Notes under the pieces: model-generated | Told to the model about the DNA's origin: nothing | The model's database searches: none | Seen by the model: only the letters and a program-made list of their open reading frames with translations | Translations under genes and position numbers: made by a program | From: Erythrocercus mccallii | Taxonomy: Eukaryota; Chordata; Aves; Passeriformes; Dicruridae | NCBI GenBank assembly: GCA_013397435.1 | Contig: VZRG01000437.1 | Coordinates: 447,704 to 511,703 of the forward strand | Length of the DNA: 64,000 nt | Direction of reading: 5' to 3' | Shown: positions 52,001 through 63,215 of the stretch, in pieces | Layout: each line of letters begins with the position of its first letter | Position numbering within the stretch: position 1 is the first letter of the stretch

Positions 52001-55000
52001 TGAGAGAGAGAGAAATGTATATATATTTTTCTATATGTAACTCAACCAACTAAAATGCTTCTTGCTCTGGCTCCAGGGAGCATGAAAACAATTTCTTCAG
52101 CTTTAACCTTCAAGGCATTATTTAGTATGTGAAGGCATTGTAAGAAAATAAAATTTTGTCCAGGCAAAAGCATTACAGAGTGAAGAAGTAACCATGAATG
52201 AAAGCTACCCCACATCATAAGAGGCAGTGAGAGTAATTTCTATTTTAGAAAAAAATGAGGAGACACCATACTTGTGCATATTTTGTGGCTTCCTTGGAAA
52301 GTTTTTGGTACTAAATCCTGAGTCCTGCTGACCTATACTGGTTTGTCACAGAGACAAATGTTCGTCACTCAGCTTCCATATTTCAAAAAGGCACAAGGTT
52401 TTACTTAGTGAGTTTTAAGTAGTTTAGGAAATGAACCCAGACACAGATCAAAAAGTTTGGGTGATTACTTAAAACTTGATGCAACCATACTGTCTGGAAA
52501 ACCAGGACCCAACTCCCAATATAAGAAAAAATCTCTTTTTCCCTGTCTTTACTCAGATGTAACTAAAAAATTTCTGCTTTCTCCTATTCCATGTTACCTA
52601 GAGCAATAGGACATGTATAATTTTTATCTCCATTTTAATATCCTCTTTTTCCCTTCAGAAACCCTGCCCTACAGATAAAATACAGAATTGCATCATAATA
52701 ATATCTTCTTTTACCTTGTATTTATTGTCTATTATTTTATCAGCCCTGCTCAGTTTCTACTCAATGTGAACATAAAGTTCAACAACAACAAAGCTGATTC
52801 TGGTTCCTTCAGACCTTGTATTGCCTTTTGAAATTTAGTGATCCCTGAAATCCTTTAGTCAAAAGGAGGCTATTTTAAAACAGCACCATCAGCAGTAACT
52901 AAATTAATCTCAGAAGATGATATAAACTGTGCAGTCATTAATGCCATTCCCTAGACACTGCAGATGATGAATAGGACTATCCTGAGGTTTGATGACCAAA
53001 AATAGGACTAAGACCCAATTTATTAAGGCTCTATGCCTCCTGCTCTTACCTGCATAACATAAAAACATTCAGAACAAAGCAAAGGCACAGAAAATGGTTT
53101 AGAAACTTTCAGAACTACCTCTAGCAAATAAATGTAATACTATAAAAATAGGAGTATTCATAATAGGTAATTGAGGAACAGCTATGAACCTCCCACTCAA
53201 CATATGCGCAGACACTGTAATTATTATAGAAAAGCTGCAAGTGGTAAAAAGACTAAAGTGTTTATAAAGTTTTTTAAAGGATTGATCCTTGAGAAGAATC
53301 ATCCTATGAACAGATGCTAGAGCATTACAAGGGCTGAACTTCCAAATCTACAAAAACTGTCTTGTTCATCCTTTTTAAATTATAGTATTATAATGGCCCA
53401 AATAAATAACTAATGGTGAATTCCACCATCTCAAGTGCAATTTTCCATTGATAACTATTTTTTTTGCTTTTAAAAAGCACATTTTATTTCTGTCTTTTTT
53501 TTTGTTCATAAGCAAATTCATACTCCAACATTCCCAACAAAGCATTGCATCGTCATTGTATATCCATGAATACTTTGTATTCAGTTTTGTCACCATTACA
53601 CAATTCTGTAACACTTTTGGTATTCTTACCAAAGGCCTATAAAAAACCCCCTCCCAGTTACTACATATGAAGACCAGCTTTTGTTCACTGAAGAAGATTA
53701 AAACCCTTTTGGAAACCCCTGAAATCCTTCATGTCATTAGACCTGCCACCAGCATACAGATTACTTTTCTCGTTTTTACAGTACAGTGCCTTGCAAAGAA
53801 GAGGATTCAAGGCAAAAGAAAGCAAAGAGAAAAAGAAAATAATGTGAAGCAGAAAAAGTATAGTAAAGTTATTTCAGAAATCTCTCTATGCTAACAGGAG
53901 TTTTTTTAAGACTCGTGTTTGGCTCAGCAATCAAATACATTTCATCAGTGTGAGGTGAATTCCTTAAAGTTTTCACAGGTTTCAGGGATGCTGGCCCCCG
54001 GAAATTCCAGTTTCTACATGAAAGCTTAGGTCAGCTCAAAACACATTTGTGCTAATGAAGAGAAATGATCACCTTTGGATCTGATTTATTTGAATTATTT
54101 CAAACTGTCCCCTTCTGGAGACCTAAAATGACCAGTTCTGATGTATGCATATCTACTCTACAGGCTCACAAGGCTCACCACACTCTGTGTCTCTAACAAG
54201 AATTTTGCAACTTCACAGGTAATTGCACACATGGAAACTATTCACACTTTTGAAAACACTGGCCAAGTAAGTCATAGCCAAAAACCAAGTAAACGATGAT
54301 AATTCTTGTTTCAATACTGTTAAACTTATGATGGAAAAAATACTATGCAAAGTAAAACTCTTTTCTGACATGCATGTATTGGCACTAAAGCTGTACAATG
54401 CACACATGCAGTCCCAGGATTCTGAGTTGTGAGTCTGTAAAAATGAAAATCAAGTCACTGTCCTTTTTCAGTAACCTTTTCTTCTCCTCAGCTGTCATGA
54501 ACTCCTGAGTGCATTGAGTGACAGGGAAACAAAACACCTGACATCCTGGTCTAAAGTGCTTTGCCTTATAAACACCATCTCTTTGATCTCTTTGACTGTG
54601 ACAGCTGTAGACTTAACAGGCATCCAGCCCTCATCCAGGGTTTATCAACAAGGCTGCACAAAATAGATTCCCCCTGAATAGTTCAGAGACTCCTGAATGT
54701 TCCCTGTATTGTGTGGGATGCTACTTTCTATTTTCTGCTCATTGTTTTTAAGCACGTTTTTCAAAAGCACATGCATGTGGTAAAAAGCTTAGTTCACATT
54801 GCTTAATGTTTTCTCTGACACAAATATTTTCCCCAGAGAAAGATATCTCCTACTTCCCCCCTTACACTTATCTCAAATGTATCACCAGAATTACCAAATT
54901 TGTTCTCAACCTAGTTAGTGTCTCATTAATGCTCAGGGGACTGACATTTGCAAGCAGCCTAAGCAATGTGCTGAAATCTTCCTTTCAAAAACTCAGAGAT

Positions 55001-55338
55001 GCATTCTCATTGTGTGTAGAAACATTTTCTACCATTACAGAAGACAGCTCAGTCTCTTTAGCATGGTTTTCATAGTTTGTTTTTACACATTGGGTGCAAA
55101 TACGCTGTGCAACTCAGTGAGATGGGATGACAGTAACTTGATGACAGTAACTAAAGATTAAAAATGAGATTTGTAAAGATATCAAGGATTTTAAAAGTTA
55201 CTATCAAGAACAACTGTATGTTCTTTGTATATTCTGTCCAAAGTTCTGGAATAAACAATGACCCTGGAATAAACGACTCAGGCACTGGAGGAGACCTGGA
55301 GCAAAGGCAGCGTTACACTTAGAAATTTAAGTTGCATT
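49048..55338. other. Anonymous AT-rich DNA, no gene seen
   Basis: No gene, LTR or further CR1 copy recognised. A slightly GC-richer patch at 51120-51470 carries two overlapping 99-codon frames that look like chance. A (GA)n-(TA)n transition lies near 52003-52028. Confidence 0.5.
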
Positions 55339-55705
55339 TCATAGAAACATACAATGTCCTGGGTCGGAATAGGCTTTAAAGATCATCTGTTTCCAACCTT
55401 CCTTCTATGGGCAGGGACATCTCCACTAGACCAAGTTGCTCATAGCCCCATCCAGCCTGGAGCTGAACACTGCCAGGGATGGGGCACTCACAGCTTCTCT
55501 CTTCCAGTGCCTCACCACCATCCTGCAGTGAGAATTTCTCCCAATAGAATTTCTTCCCAATATCTAATCTAAGCCTATCCTTTTTTAATTGAAAGCCATT
55601 GTGCCTAGTCCTGTCACTGCCTGCCCATATTAAAAGTCTCTTTCCAGCTTTTTGTAGGCCACCTTTGGTACAGAAAGACTGCTAGAAGGTTTCCCAGAGC
55701 CTTTG
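55339..55705 (-). mobile_element. CR1 LINE 3'-end fragment, minus strand
   Basis: The plus strand reads the reverse complement of a CR1 3' end: CATAGAAAC, then GATCATCTGTTTCCAACC, then a block corresponding to the C-terminal HWNRLP region. It continues to about 55705, where GGTACAGAAAGACTGC and CCCAGAGCC match the CR1 block that reads YWKA..GLRR in the complement. It is heavily diverged and has no open frame of note. It belongs to the same broad group as the copy at 60334. Confidence 0.88.
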
Positions 55706-57179
55706 CTTTTTCTCTGATTACATGACTCATCTTGCCTCAGGTAATGCAATGGTGTATATAAATGCTATAGCACGTATGTATAGCTATATCTCTGCAATCC
55801 TCCTCTCATGGCTAACAGCAGGTGCTTGTTAATACATATAACTCCATTCCAAGGATATATGTGGAACTTATACAATTCAGTCTTGAAAGAGAAACAAATT
55901 TAAAATTGAGTGTTGTGCCATTTGTTAGAATTTAAAAAACCCAAATTATGATACATACATGAAACACAGAGCTTGCTTTTTGTCCCAAAATATCAATTCC
56001 TAAGGTCATTACATCATTAAAAAAAGAAAAAAACAACAAAAACCACAGCTGAAACACTTGAACAGTTGAAGTTATATCATCTAACATGCCTGACCTTCTA
56101 AAAAGAAATGTACACCAATATATTCTGCAATATAATTTGCATAATACTTGCCTTTCTCAGATATTAATTCCAGAAAAAGCAGTTGTTTCAATACTTATAG
56201 AGCCAAACCAAAACCCTACCCATGAAATCTCCATGAGACAACTTGTCATCACGTACTTTTCCCATATATGAATAAATTACTAATTTTTGACACAAAATAT
56301 TAGAGGATAGTATGTATAGGTTTCAATATTGAAGCTTTCTAGGGGCTGGTGGTGTGCTTGTTTAATTAGCAGAACTTCACCTCTGCCAACAGGTTTATAT
56401 TACTGCAGAAGCACCACAGCTGTAGTGCAGTGGAACACATGATATGATGGATTGGTGATACTTGAGGTTAATGGAATTGACCATATTCAGCTGCAGAGTT
56501 GAATAACGAGGCCTGGTAAAGCCTGCTAAGGTAAGCAAATCCATAAGATTTATCCTCTTTCCTCTTTCCTGAACACCAAAGCAATAACCTCTCAGGTTGA
56601 AATTGTTATTTTGTATTTGGAAAGATTCCACATGAAAAAAAGAGCATTTATCAGCTACATAGAAAACCACATCATGCTGTTAGGGTGTACATTCATCTGT
56701 TATGATAATTACATTTTATACAGGATTATACCTTCTTGTCCTCTGTACTACCATTAAAAACTAACATTATCCCATTTATACTGCTCTTTTTCTTTTATTC
56801 TTCAGGTCCCTTAGCAGAAAGCTTTGCTCACGTGACGCTTTCCTGCTAAAAGAGAGGTTGTTCTCAGCTTATGCACAGTGTCAGTAGGCGAACATTTGCT
56901 TTCAGCAAATTGTACAGCATCTAGCTAAATCCAGGACAAATGCATATGTCACCCCCTAAATCACTCTCTCTGTAATTTACAGTCTGCTCCAAATTATAGC
57001 AGTTCAATCAAAAGAGGAATTTGGCTTAGTACTTCTGGGTTTTTTGGCAGACATAATTAATGCCAAATCATTTAATAGTTCGAGTTAACGCACTCCAGTC
57101 CATTTTATCTTGCCAGCCTAATGTGATAATAAGCAAATATCTGATGTAAAGTAACTGAGATTTCTGGTGTTGCTTATCC
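55706..57179. other. Anonymous AT-rich DNA, no gene seen
   Basis: No coding or mobile signature found. The stretch 56820-57170 is unusually free of low complexity and contains TAATTAATG and several short palindromic words. It could be conserved noncoding DNA, but I cannot show that from one sequence. Confidence 0.45.
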
Positions 57180-57504
57180 TGTAGAAGAGAAGGCTCAGGA
57201 AGGACCTAATTGCCCTCTACAACTACCTGAAAAGAGGGTGTAGCTAGGTGGGGTATTTCTCCCGAGTAACAACAGCCAGGACAAAAGGAAACAGCCTCAA
57301 GTTGCACGAGAGGAGGTATTTGGAAAAATTTCTTCACAGAAAGGGTTGTCAAGCATTACCCAGGGAAATGGTCACTGGAAGTGTCCAAAAACATGTGGAT
57401 GTGGCACAGGCGAACACAGTTTGGTGGTGACACAATGATGACGTGGTTGGACTTCATGATCTTAGAGGCATTTTCCAACCTTAAGGATTCTATGATTGTA
57501 TGAA
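57180..57504 (+). mobile_element. CR1 LINE 3'-end fragment, plus strand
   Basis: The sequence reads the CR1 C-terminus (EEKAQEG, then LIALYNYLKRGCS with substitutions) and its 3' UTR. It ends ACTTCATGATCTTAGAGG, TTTTCCAACC and GATTCTATGATTG, two copies of the terminal octamer, one exact and one mutated. Truncated at its 5' end; about 325 bp remain. The frame 57248-57430 is part of the decayed C-terminus. Confidence 0.92.
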
Positions 57505-60333
57505 AGCAAGAAGCAATAATGAAATAAGAGTCTCATCGTTTTAGTTAGGCTATTTTTCTTGAACAGTAATAACCCTTACTATGAAGTATGACACACAGAA
57601 GAACTCATCATACTATTCCCAGGAAGAGTTATGTGGTCCAGGAAGAATCTGAAGCCAAGTAAAAAGATGAGGAGAGCTGCATTTCTGTCTGCTGTGCCTT
57701 AACCACCACCTCTGTCACCACAGTGAGGATAAACCACATGGTGCATTACATCAAGGTCCTGCAGCTGCCTGGCCTCAGACAGCAGTGCCTAACATATGCC
57801 TTTCCTGAGAGCAGCAGCAATGAGCAAAATACTAAAAAAAAATCTTCACACAGCACCAGTATGAGTGAGCATGAAGCAGTGTTTAATTCTCTTTCCTGTC
57901 CATCCAATCCATACTGCTTGTGTTTCTTCAGGAAGGGCATCCCACCTTAGGAGGTAAGTCAGTGTTGCTCTTCACAAACCTCCCCCTCAGCTCAACATCT
58001 TCAAGCATCCACAGTACAGAGCTGGTCTTCTAAATTTCAGTGTGCTTTCTGGGAAAAAAAAATAGATCTCAAACAGAATTGAGCAGACTACAGATGGAAG
58101 GACTGGGGCCCTGTGCCCTACAAGAGCAGGTCAGTTGTGGACTAGTTAGACTCCTCAAGGTGCTTTTAACTGGGCTTTAGTGTTGTTGAGACACCACTGA
58201 GACATTCAGGCTCTAGCTTAGGAAGGCAACAGGTATAGAAACATCCTAATTGCCATGCTGCTGACTGAACTTGGTTTGGTGAAGGTTTATTAACTCAAAT
58301 ATGGACTAATTCAAGCATAATTTATAAATTAGAGGCCAATGTAGACAGATAAGTGTGGCTGCTGGGTCAGTGCTATGAGGAACCAGAACTAACAGTGCTT
58401 GTCTGAGCCTGTGCAAGCAGATCCAAACTTGGTGTTCCTGGCCATCCTTCTTCACTTGAGAGTGCTGCGTGCAACAGCACAAGGGTATTTGTAGCAAAGC
58501 CATCTCTGATGTAACAAATACCATCAGTTTTGGCTCAGCTAGAGCTGAGTTAATTCCTGAAGAGTTTGTCAATATGAGCAAGGTTCTGGGAAAGAACAAA
58601 GCAGTGGAGACTGCTCCGTGTCCAACATGGACACGGAGATAGCAGGACTCCAGAAATCAAGCTCTGGGAGGACAGCACGCTAAGCAGTTCTGCTGCAGAA
58701 AAAACAGCCAGCTTTGACTTGGAGCCTTAACACTCTGCTAAAGCTCCACGTGGTATAAACAACATCTCTGCACCATTTCTCACTACATTCTCTAATAGTA
58801 AAATTATCTGAGCAGCAGACAAAAATTTTTCTGCTGTATGGGGCCCTTAAATATCTTAAAGGGGAAAAAATCACATCCTCCCATCTCTTAGCCCAAGAAC
58901 ACACAATTTGTCTATTCTTGACCTATGTTTTGTAATTTCACATCATAAAAGACTGCAGAGAAATGGATGCCCTGGGTTAGGTATAATCTGCCTCTATTAC
59001 AGTACTTAAAAATCTCTTAGAGTAAGAGTGTATGTTAGCTTATTAATGTCACAGCCTTTCCACTTTAAATTGTGTCTCTAGAGCCTCAACTAAAATGTAT
59101 CGTATTTATGGGCACTAAAGCTTATATTAGTTACTTTATCCAAATTTACTGCAAAATGAAGTTGAGTTAGAACTTTAATTTAACCTGAAGCTGCACACAG
59201 AGTCCCTTGTACTTGCCTGAACTTCAGATTACTCAGGATTTCATTGCTGTAAGATTTTATAGACTTTGAAGTGCAAACATAACTGTGGGCGAAGGGAAAT
59301 TATAAAGATTTTAATATAATTTCTACTGCAAGAAGTGTTAAAGCAATAACTTTGAGCAAATTTAGTATTTGGTAGACTGACAACTCCAGAGATAAGATTA
59401 CACAAAAAACCCACTCTCTGAAGGGGAGGCAATTGTACTTCTGGGGTCTGTTTGTTTGTCTTCCCTTAATCATAACTTCAAAATCATATTTTTCATTGGT
59501 GATGCCTACACTAAGGGTTTACATCTATATTTGGGGTGTGCAAAAATGATCAGGAACAATTTTGGTTTTGCCACTTGGTGACTTAGCATTGATCTGCTGC
59601 TGTTAAGTTCCGAAGCTTCAGTCCTACACATCTTTGTTATGAGTTTATGGTGTTTTAGCAAATGCATTGTGCTTCTTATTTAAAATAACAAGGAGGACAA
59701 CTTACACCAACAGCATACCAACTCTGTCATGATTTCTATTGCTACTAAAATATGGCTGCAAGCAACAAATAGTTTTTTGCTCCAGAACAGAAGTTCTAGC
59801 AAACTAATGCCTCTGATACAAGCTTCAAGAGCTTATTTCACTGGGCAAGCTCTGAGAAATAAAATAATCCTGGTAACAGTGACAAACACAGGTCAGTGCA
59901 TACATTCTAAACTGAATTATTACCCCGACACTGTTACCTTTTTTGTGTTTTCTGTCCTTTTGTGTTTATCATTTTCCTAATTTAGTATTATTCACTTCTT
60001 ATGTTTGTTCCCATGTCAACTCTCATCAACTTCCTTTTTCCTTTTATTTTCCACTACATTTTTTTCTCCTAAACACACCTTTTCTATCCTCTTCCTCCCT
60101 AAGGCAGTCCATTTCTCTTTGGCTCCTGCTGAGGAAATCTTGTACTCAGTTGTTTTCTGTAAGCAGGCAGTTAAAATTGTCCTACCCTAAAGCTATGAAG
60201 AGAAATCACAGAGCAGACAGTATAAACTGATTGTGGTCAAATTCTTGATAGCTTTGGGGTAGGACAGGCCAGGGAGAATTAGTTTAACTATACAGTAAAT
60301 ACAAAGGTGCACTGGAAGTCTTACAGCCACAGC
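57505..60333. other. Anonymous DNA with a strong hairpin
   Basis: No gene recognised. The part 58250-58660 is GC-richer and holds two short inverted repeats (58534-58549 and 58614-58638). It may be a decayed LTR or other repeat. Frames here are under 100 codons. Confidence 0.45.
58614..58638. repeat. Perfect 10-bp inverted repeat with 5-nt loop
   Basis: CTCCGTGTCC (58614-58623) and GGACACGGAG (58629-58638) are exact complements around AACAT. Outside a bulge, CTG (58611-58613) pairs with CAG further right. About 70 bp upstream CTCAGCT/AGCTGAG (58534-58549) forms a second small hairpin. Confidence 0.85.
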
Positions 60334-60657
60334 ATCATAGAATGGCTTGGCTCAGAAGGGACATAAAAAATCATCTAGTTCCAATCCCCTTCCATGGGCA
60401 CAGGCACCACTAGACCTCGTTACACAAACCCACATCCAGACTGGCCTTGAATACTTCCATGGGGTATCCATAGCTCCTCTGAGCAGGTCTGTTTCACCAC
60501 CGTCACAGCAAAGAATTTCTTCCTAATATCTAATCTGAACCTACCATGTTTTGATTTAAATATATTTTCTGTTGTCTTTTGACTATATGCCCATGTAAAA
60601 TGTCTCTCTCCATCTCTCCTGTAGGCTTCCTTCAGCTACTGGAAATCTCCAGTTAGG

Positions 60658-60972
60658 TCATCCAGAAGATTTCTCTTTTCCTGGCTGAGCAATCCAAATC
60701 CTTTCCCCATAAGAGAGGTTCTCCATTCCTCTAATCAACTTGATGGCCTCCTCTGTGTTCCAGCAGGTCCATGTCCCTCCTGTGCTGTGGCCCCAGAGCT
60801 GGATGCAGCCCTGCAGGTGGGCTCTCAGCAGAGCAGAGCAGAGGGGCAGAATCCCCTCCCTGGCCCTGCTGCCCACACTGCTCTGGATGCAGCCCAGGAC
60901 ACGTTTGGCTCTCTGGGCTGTCAGTGCCCATGGCTGGGTCATGTCCAGCCTCTCACCCTGCAGCACCCCCAC
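60658..60972 (-). pseudogene. CR1 ORF2 thumb/C-terminal remnant
   Basis: A 104-codon frame downstream of the palm remnant in the same CR1 copy. It keeps the ...LDM.Q...A block, the RVLGCIQ and AREGILPL segments and ENLSYGERI (family LEHLSYEERL). Its central 60792-60903 part is identical in DNA to 15334-15445 of the other CR1 copy. Confidence 0.8.
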
Positions 60973-61171
60973 CTCTCAGGGCTGCTCTCAATCTATTCAT
61001 CCCCAGCCTGGATTGATACCAGGGTTTGCTTTGACCCAGATGCAGCACCACCACTTGCTCTTGTTAAACCTCATGAGGTTCCCATGGGCCACTTCTCCAG
61101 CTTGTCCAGATCCCTCTGGATGGCATCCCATCCTTCAGGAATGTCAATTGTACCACTCTGTTGGGGGTCAT

Positions 61172-61679
61172 CTACAAATCTGCTGAGGGTGCACTTGACC
61201 CCTCTATGCCATTAAAGAAGATATTAAATAACACTTGTCCTAATATGAACCTCTGATGGTCACCACTTTTCACTGATGTCCACTGGACTGAGTAGCTGAC
61301 CACTACCCACTGGATGTTACCATCCAACCACTTCCACATCCTCCAAAGACACCTCCTATTGAACTTTTTGCTCTCCAGCTTAGGGATAAAGATGTTATTG
61401 GGGACTGTGTCAAAGGCTTTACGAAAGTCCAGATAAATTACATCCATAGACCTCCATTTTCCACTGATGTGGAAAAGTCACTCCACCATAGAAGGGCATT
61501 GAGTTGATCAGGGAGGCCTTGCCCTTTGTGAAGATAAGCTGGATGTCCTGAATCACCTTTCTGCTCCCCACGTGCCTTAGCACAGCTTCCAGGAGGATCT
61601 GTTCCATGATCTTCCCAGGCACATAAATGAGGTTAGCATTAGGGTCTTCCTTTCTATCCCTTTCTAAGATTGGTACCAT
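61172..61679 (-). pseudogene. CR1 reverse-transcriptase remnant in two frames
   Basis: Two overlapping minus-strand frames, 61419-61679 and 61172-61447, cover fingers and palm of the CR1 reverse transcriptase. The first has VPGKIMEQ and FTKGKASL, the second YLDFRKAFDTV and ILGQVLFNIF (family GxVLGPVLFNIF). The frame change between them lies in the 61419-61447 overlap, and the catalytic box is mutated. In life the domain copies element RNA at the target site; this copy is dead. Confidence 0.85.
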
Positions 61680-61740
61680 GTTTCCCTTTTTCCAGTCACC
61701 AGGGACCTCACCTGACTGCCATCATTATCTTCCTCAAGTG

Positions 61741-62685
61741 CCAGTGGAAGCAAACACAGAGTATTTCTGAAAGCCTGAGAAAATCTTCTCAATTTCTACC
61801 TACCAGTTCAAAGTCTCCTGAGCTTTAGGGTCAGCAGAATTCTCTAATGCCACTGAGTTTTATTTAGTTGCAGCTTGTGACCAACTTGCATATTCTGTAT
61901 GTCTGTCAAGGTAATGCAGCACATTAACAATGGCCTAAGAAATACACATTGAAGGCAACTCTGTTTAAGGAAAAAAAGTTTTTGAATCTGGTAAATAGAA
62001 TAGGAAAATACCTAACAGAGTGGTCAGTTAGGAGCAGCTTCCTGGAATCCTTCACAATAAAGAGTAAAAGAGGTTAAAAATCAAATATAGAAATAGAACA
62101 GCATCTGATATGGTCTGCTAGGTCTAAGGGTTCTGTACTACCCTAGTGTTATTTCAAAACTGTGAAGAAGTGACTCAATAGTAAAACCTGTAAGTTTCTA
62201 AAGCCAGTTTCTGTCATTATTTTTCTATTTACAAACTGATTTTACATAAAGTGCAAATTGTTGTGATGAAATATGCTCATGGCTGGGCATATGTGATGCC
62301 TCCAAACAAATTCAGGGTTCGTCTGTCTCCAGTTGTGCAGGGTCACCTAAGAAAAATGGGACAAAACTATTCTCTCCTTCATTCTTCAATTTCAGGGCAG
62401 ATTTTGTGAGTGAATTCAATGTCAGACATTACAAGATCAGACCACTCCTTCCACAGTTAACTTGCCAGCTGTACATGTTAAGGCAGAAAGTCTTTTCAAA
62501 TTCTGCCTTTCCCCAGATTAGTCCTTCCTTTACAAAAAATCCAAATAAAACACAACCTTCATCTCTCCTGAAGAGGTCCTCACCTTGATCTATCTTGCCC
62601 CTGACATATCCTTTTTGTGAAGGTTCAGATACTTCTACTTCCTCATGACAGAGTGATAGTACAGGGTTAAAATTCTTTCTGAAAT
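61741..62685. other. Anonymous DNA left of the provirus
   Basis: No gene recognised. The last part, from about 62640, may already belong to retroviral sequence (U3 or 3' internal region), because the left boundary of the LTR is unresolved. The 60-codon frame at 62406-62588 shows no retroviral Env motif. Confidence 0.4.
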
Positions 62686-62939
62686 TGTAAAGGTAGTGGT
62701 AGTTAGAACAAAGTACAAGATAACAAGGTCTTGGAACGGGACGTTAGCTTTACCGTAGTCAGATCCAGGATAATTAAAGGGGATTGTCTTTACCAAATCA
62801 AGTGTAACCTAAAACTATGCACTAAATCAGAGAAGGGGGGAGTGTGATTTTGTCATAGTAACCAGAATCAGCTAATTAGTAGTTAAGGAAAATATTTAGT
62901 AAGGTATTCATTTACGTATGATCTACGTATGTATAAGAC

Positions 62940-62946
62940 TATAAAA
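62940..62946 (+). promoter_or_regulatory. LTR TATA box
   Basis: TATAAAA, with a predicted transcription start about 30 bases downstream, near 62970. It sits 78 bases before the poly(A) signal, a spacing that fits U3-R of compact retroviral LTRs. Confidence 0.75.
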
Positions 62947-63017
62947 ATCACAAGCATTTGTACATCCAGTGGGCATGAGATTTGGGTCTTCGGACCCCCG
63001 TGCCCCCGCGCGCTTGA

Positions 63018-63023
63018 AATAAA
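63018..63023 (+). terminator. LTR poly(A) signal
   Basis: AATAAA followed within 25-45 bases by a GT-rich stretch (TGTGTGGTTTTATG). Together they make a normal cleavage and polyadenylation site; the R/U5 border would be near 63040. Confidence 0.8.
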
Positions 63024-63081
63024 GCACGGACATATAGCTGCTCCTGTGTGGTTTTATGTTTTCCGGCCGACGCTAACATTT

Positions 63082-63099
63082 TGGCGACCCAGGATGGGA
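63082..63099 (+). other. Retroviral primer-binding site
   Basis: TGGCGACCCAGGATGGGA begins three bases after the LTR's CA end, the normal position. The TGG start pairs with the CCA tail of a tRNA. TGGCGACC resembles tRNA-Arg primers known from other ERVs, but the match beyond eight bases is not exact to any tRNA I can recall. Confidence 0.75.
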
Positions 63100-63201
63100 C
63101 CTTGTGTGCATTGCTGAGGACCCCGCGACCTGATCACGCTCCAGCCGGCACCGAGGGATTCTTGGGGACCTCCCGCCGCTCACAACAACCCCTGGAGAGA
63201 G

Positions 63202-63207
63202 GTAAGG
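63202..63207 (+). promoter_or_regulatory. Leader 5' splice donor
   Basis: GAGAG|GTAAGG is a near-consensus donor, about 100 bases after the primer-binding site. In gammaretroviruses the donor for the spliced env message sits here, upstream of the packaging region and gag. Confidence 0.7.
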
Positions 63208-63215
63208 AGCTTTAT

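Larger units (their letters stand above)
60334..61740 (-). mobile_element. CR1 LINE, 5'-truncated, with reverse-transcriptase half
   Basis: This is the longest CR1 copy, about 1.4 kb, on the minus strand. From the inner end it reads VPGKIMEQILLEAV (near 61610), FTKGK, YLDFRKAFDTV (near 61435-61400), the palm region to a degraded catalytic box, then the thumb block (60658-60972) and a 3' UTR ending TTCTATGATGC at 60334. Where FADD is expected (about 61175-61185) the frame reads SADL, so the catalytic pair is lost. Several frameshifts separate the pieces. Similarity beyond 61740 is doubtful; the right boundary is approximate. It shares a 112-bp identical block with the copy at 14670-15957. Confidence 0.92.
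62686..63078 (+). mobile_element. Proviral LTR, left boundary uncertain
   Basis: The right end is firm: GCTAACA ends in CA at 63078, directly before the spacer and primer-binding site. Inside are a TATA box (62940), a predicted R region from about 62970 with a UUCG-capped hairpin (62984-62997), AATAAA at 63018 and a GT-rich U5. Candidate left ends are TGTTAAGG (62476), TGTAAAGG (62686) and TGTGATTTTG (62843). The last directly follows a polypurine tract and would give a 236-bp LTR. TACGTATG occurs twice (62913 and 62924) just above the TATA box. Confidence 0.7.

Noticed and set aside
60740..61215. Plus-strand frames up to 148 codons
   Set aside because: Antisense of the minus-strand CR1 copy; GC-rich CR1 DNA gives long antisense frames.
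61741..62640. Proviral env region left of the LTR
   Set aside because: Checked because of the polypurine tract; no transmembrane-protein motifs or long frame were found, so no env is claimed.
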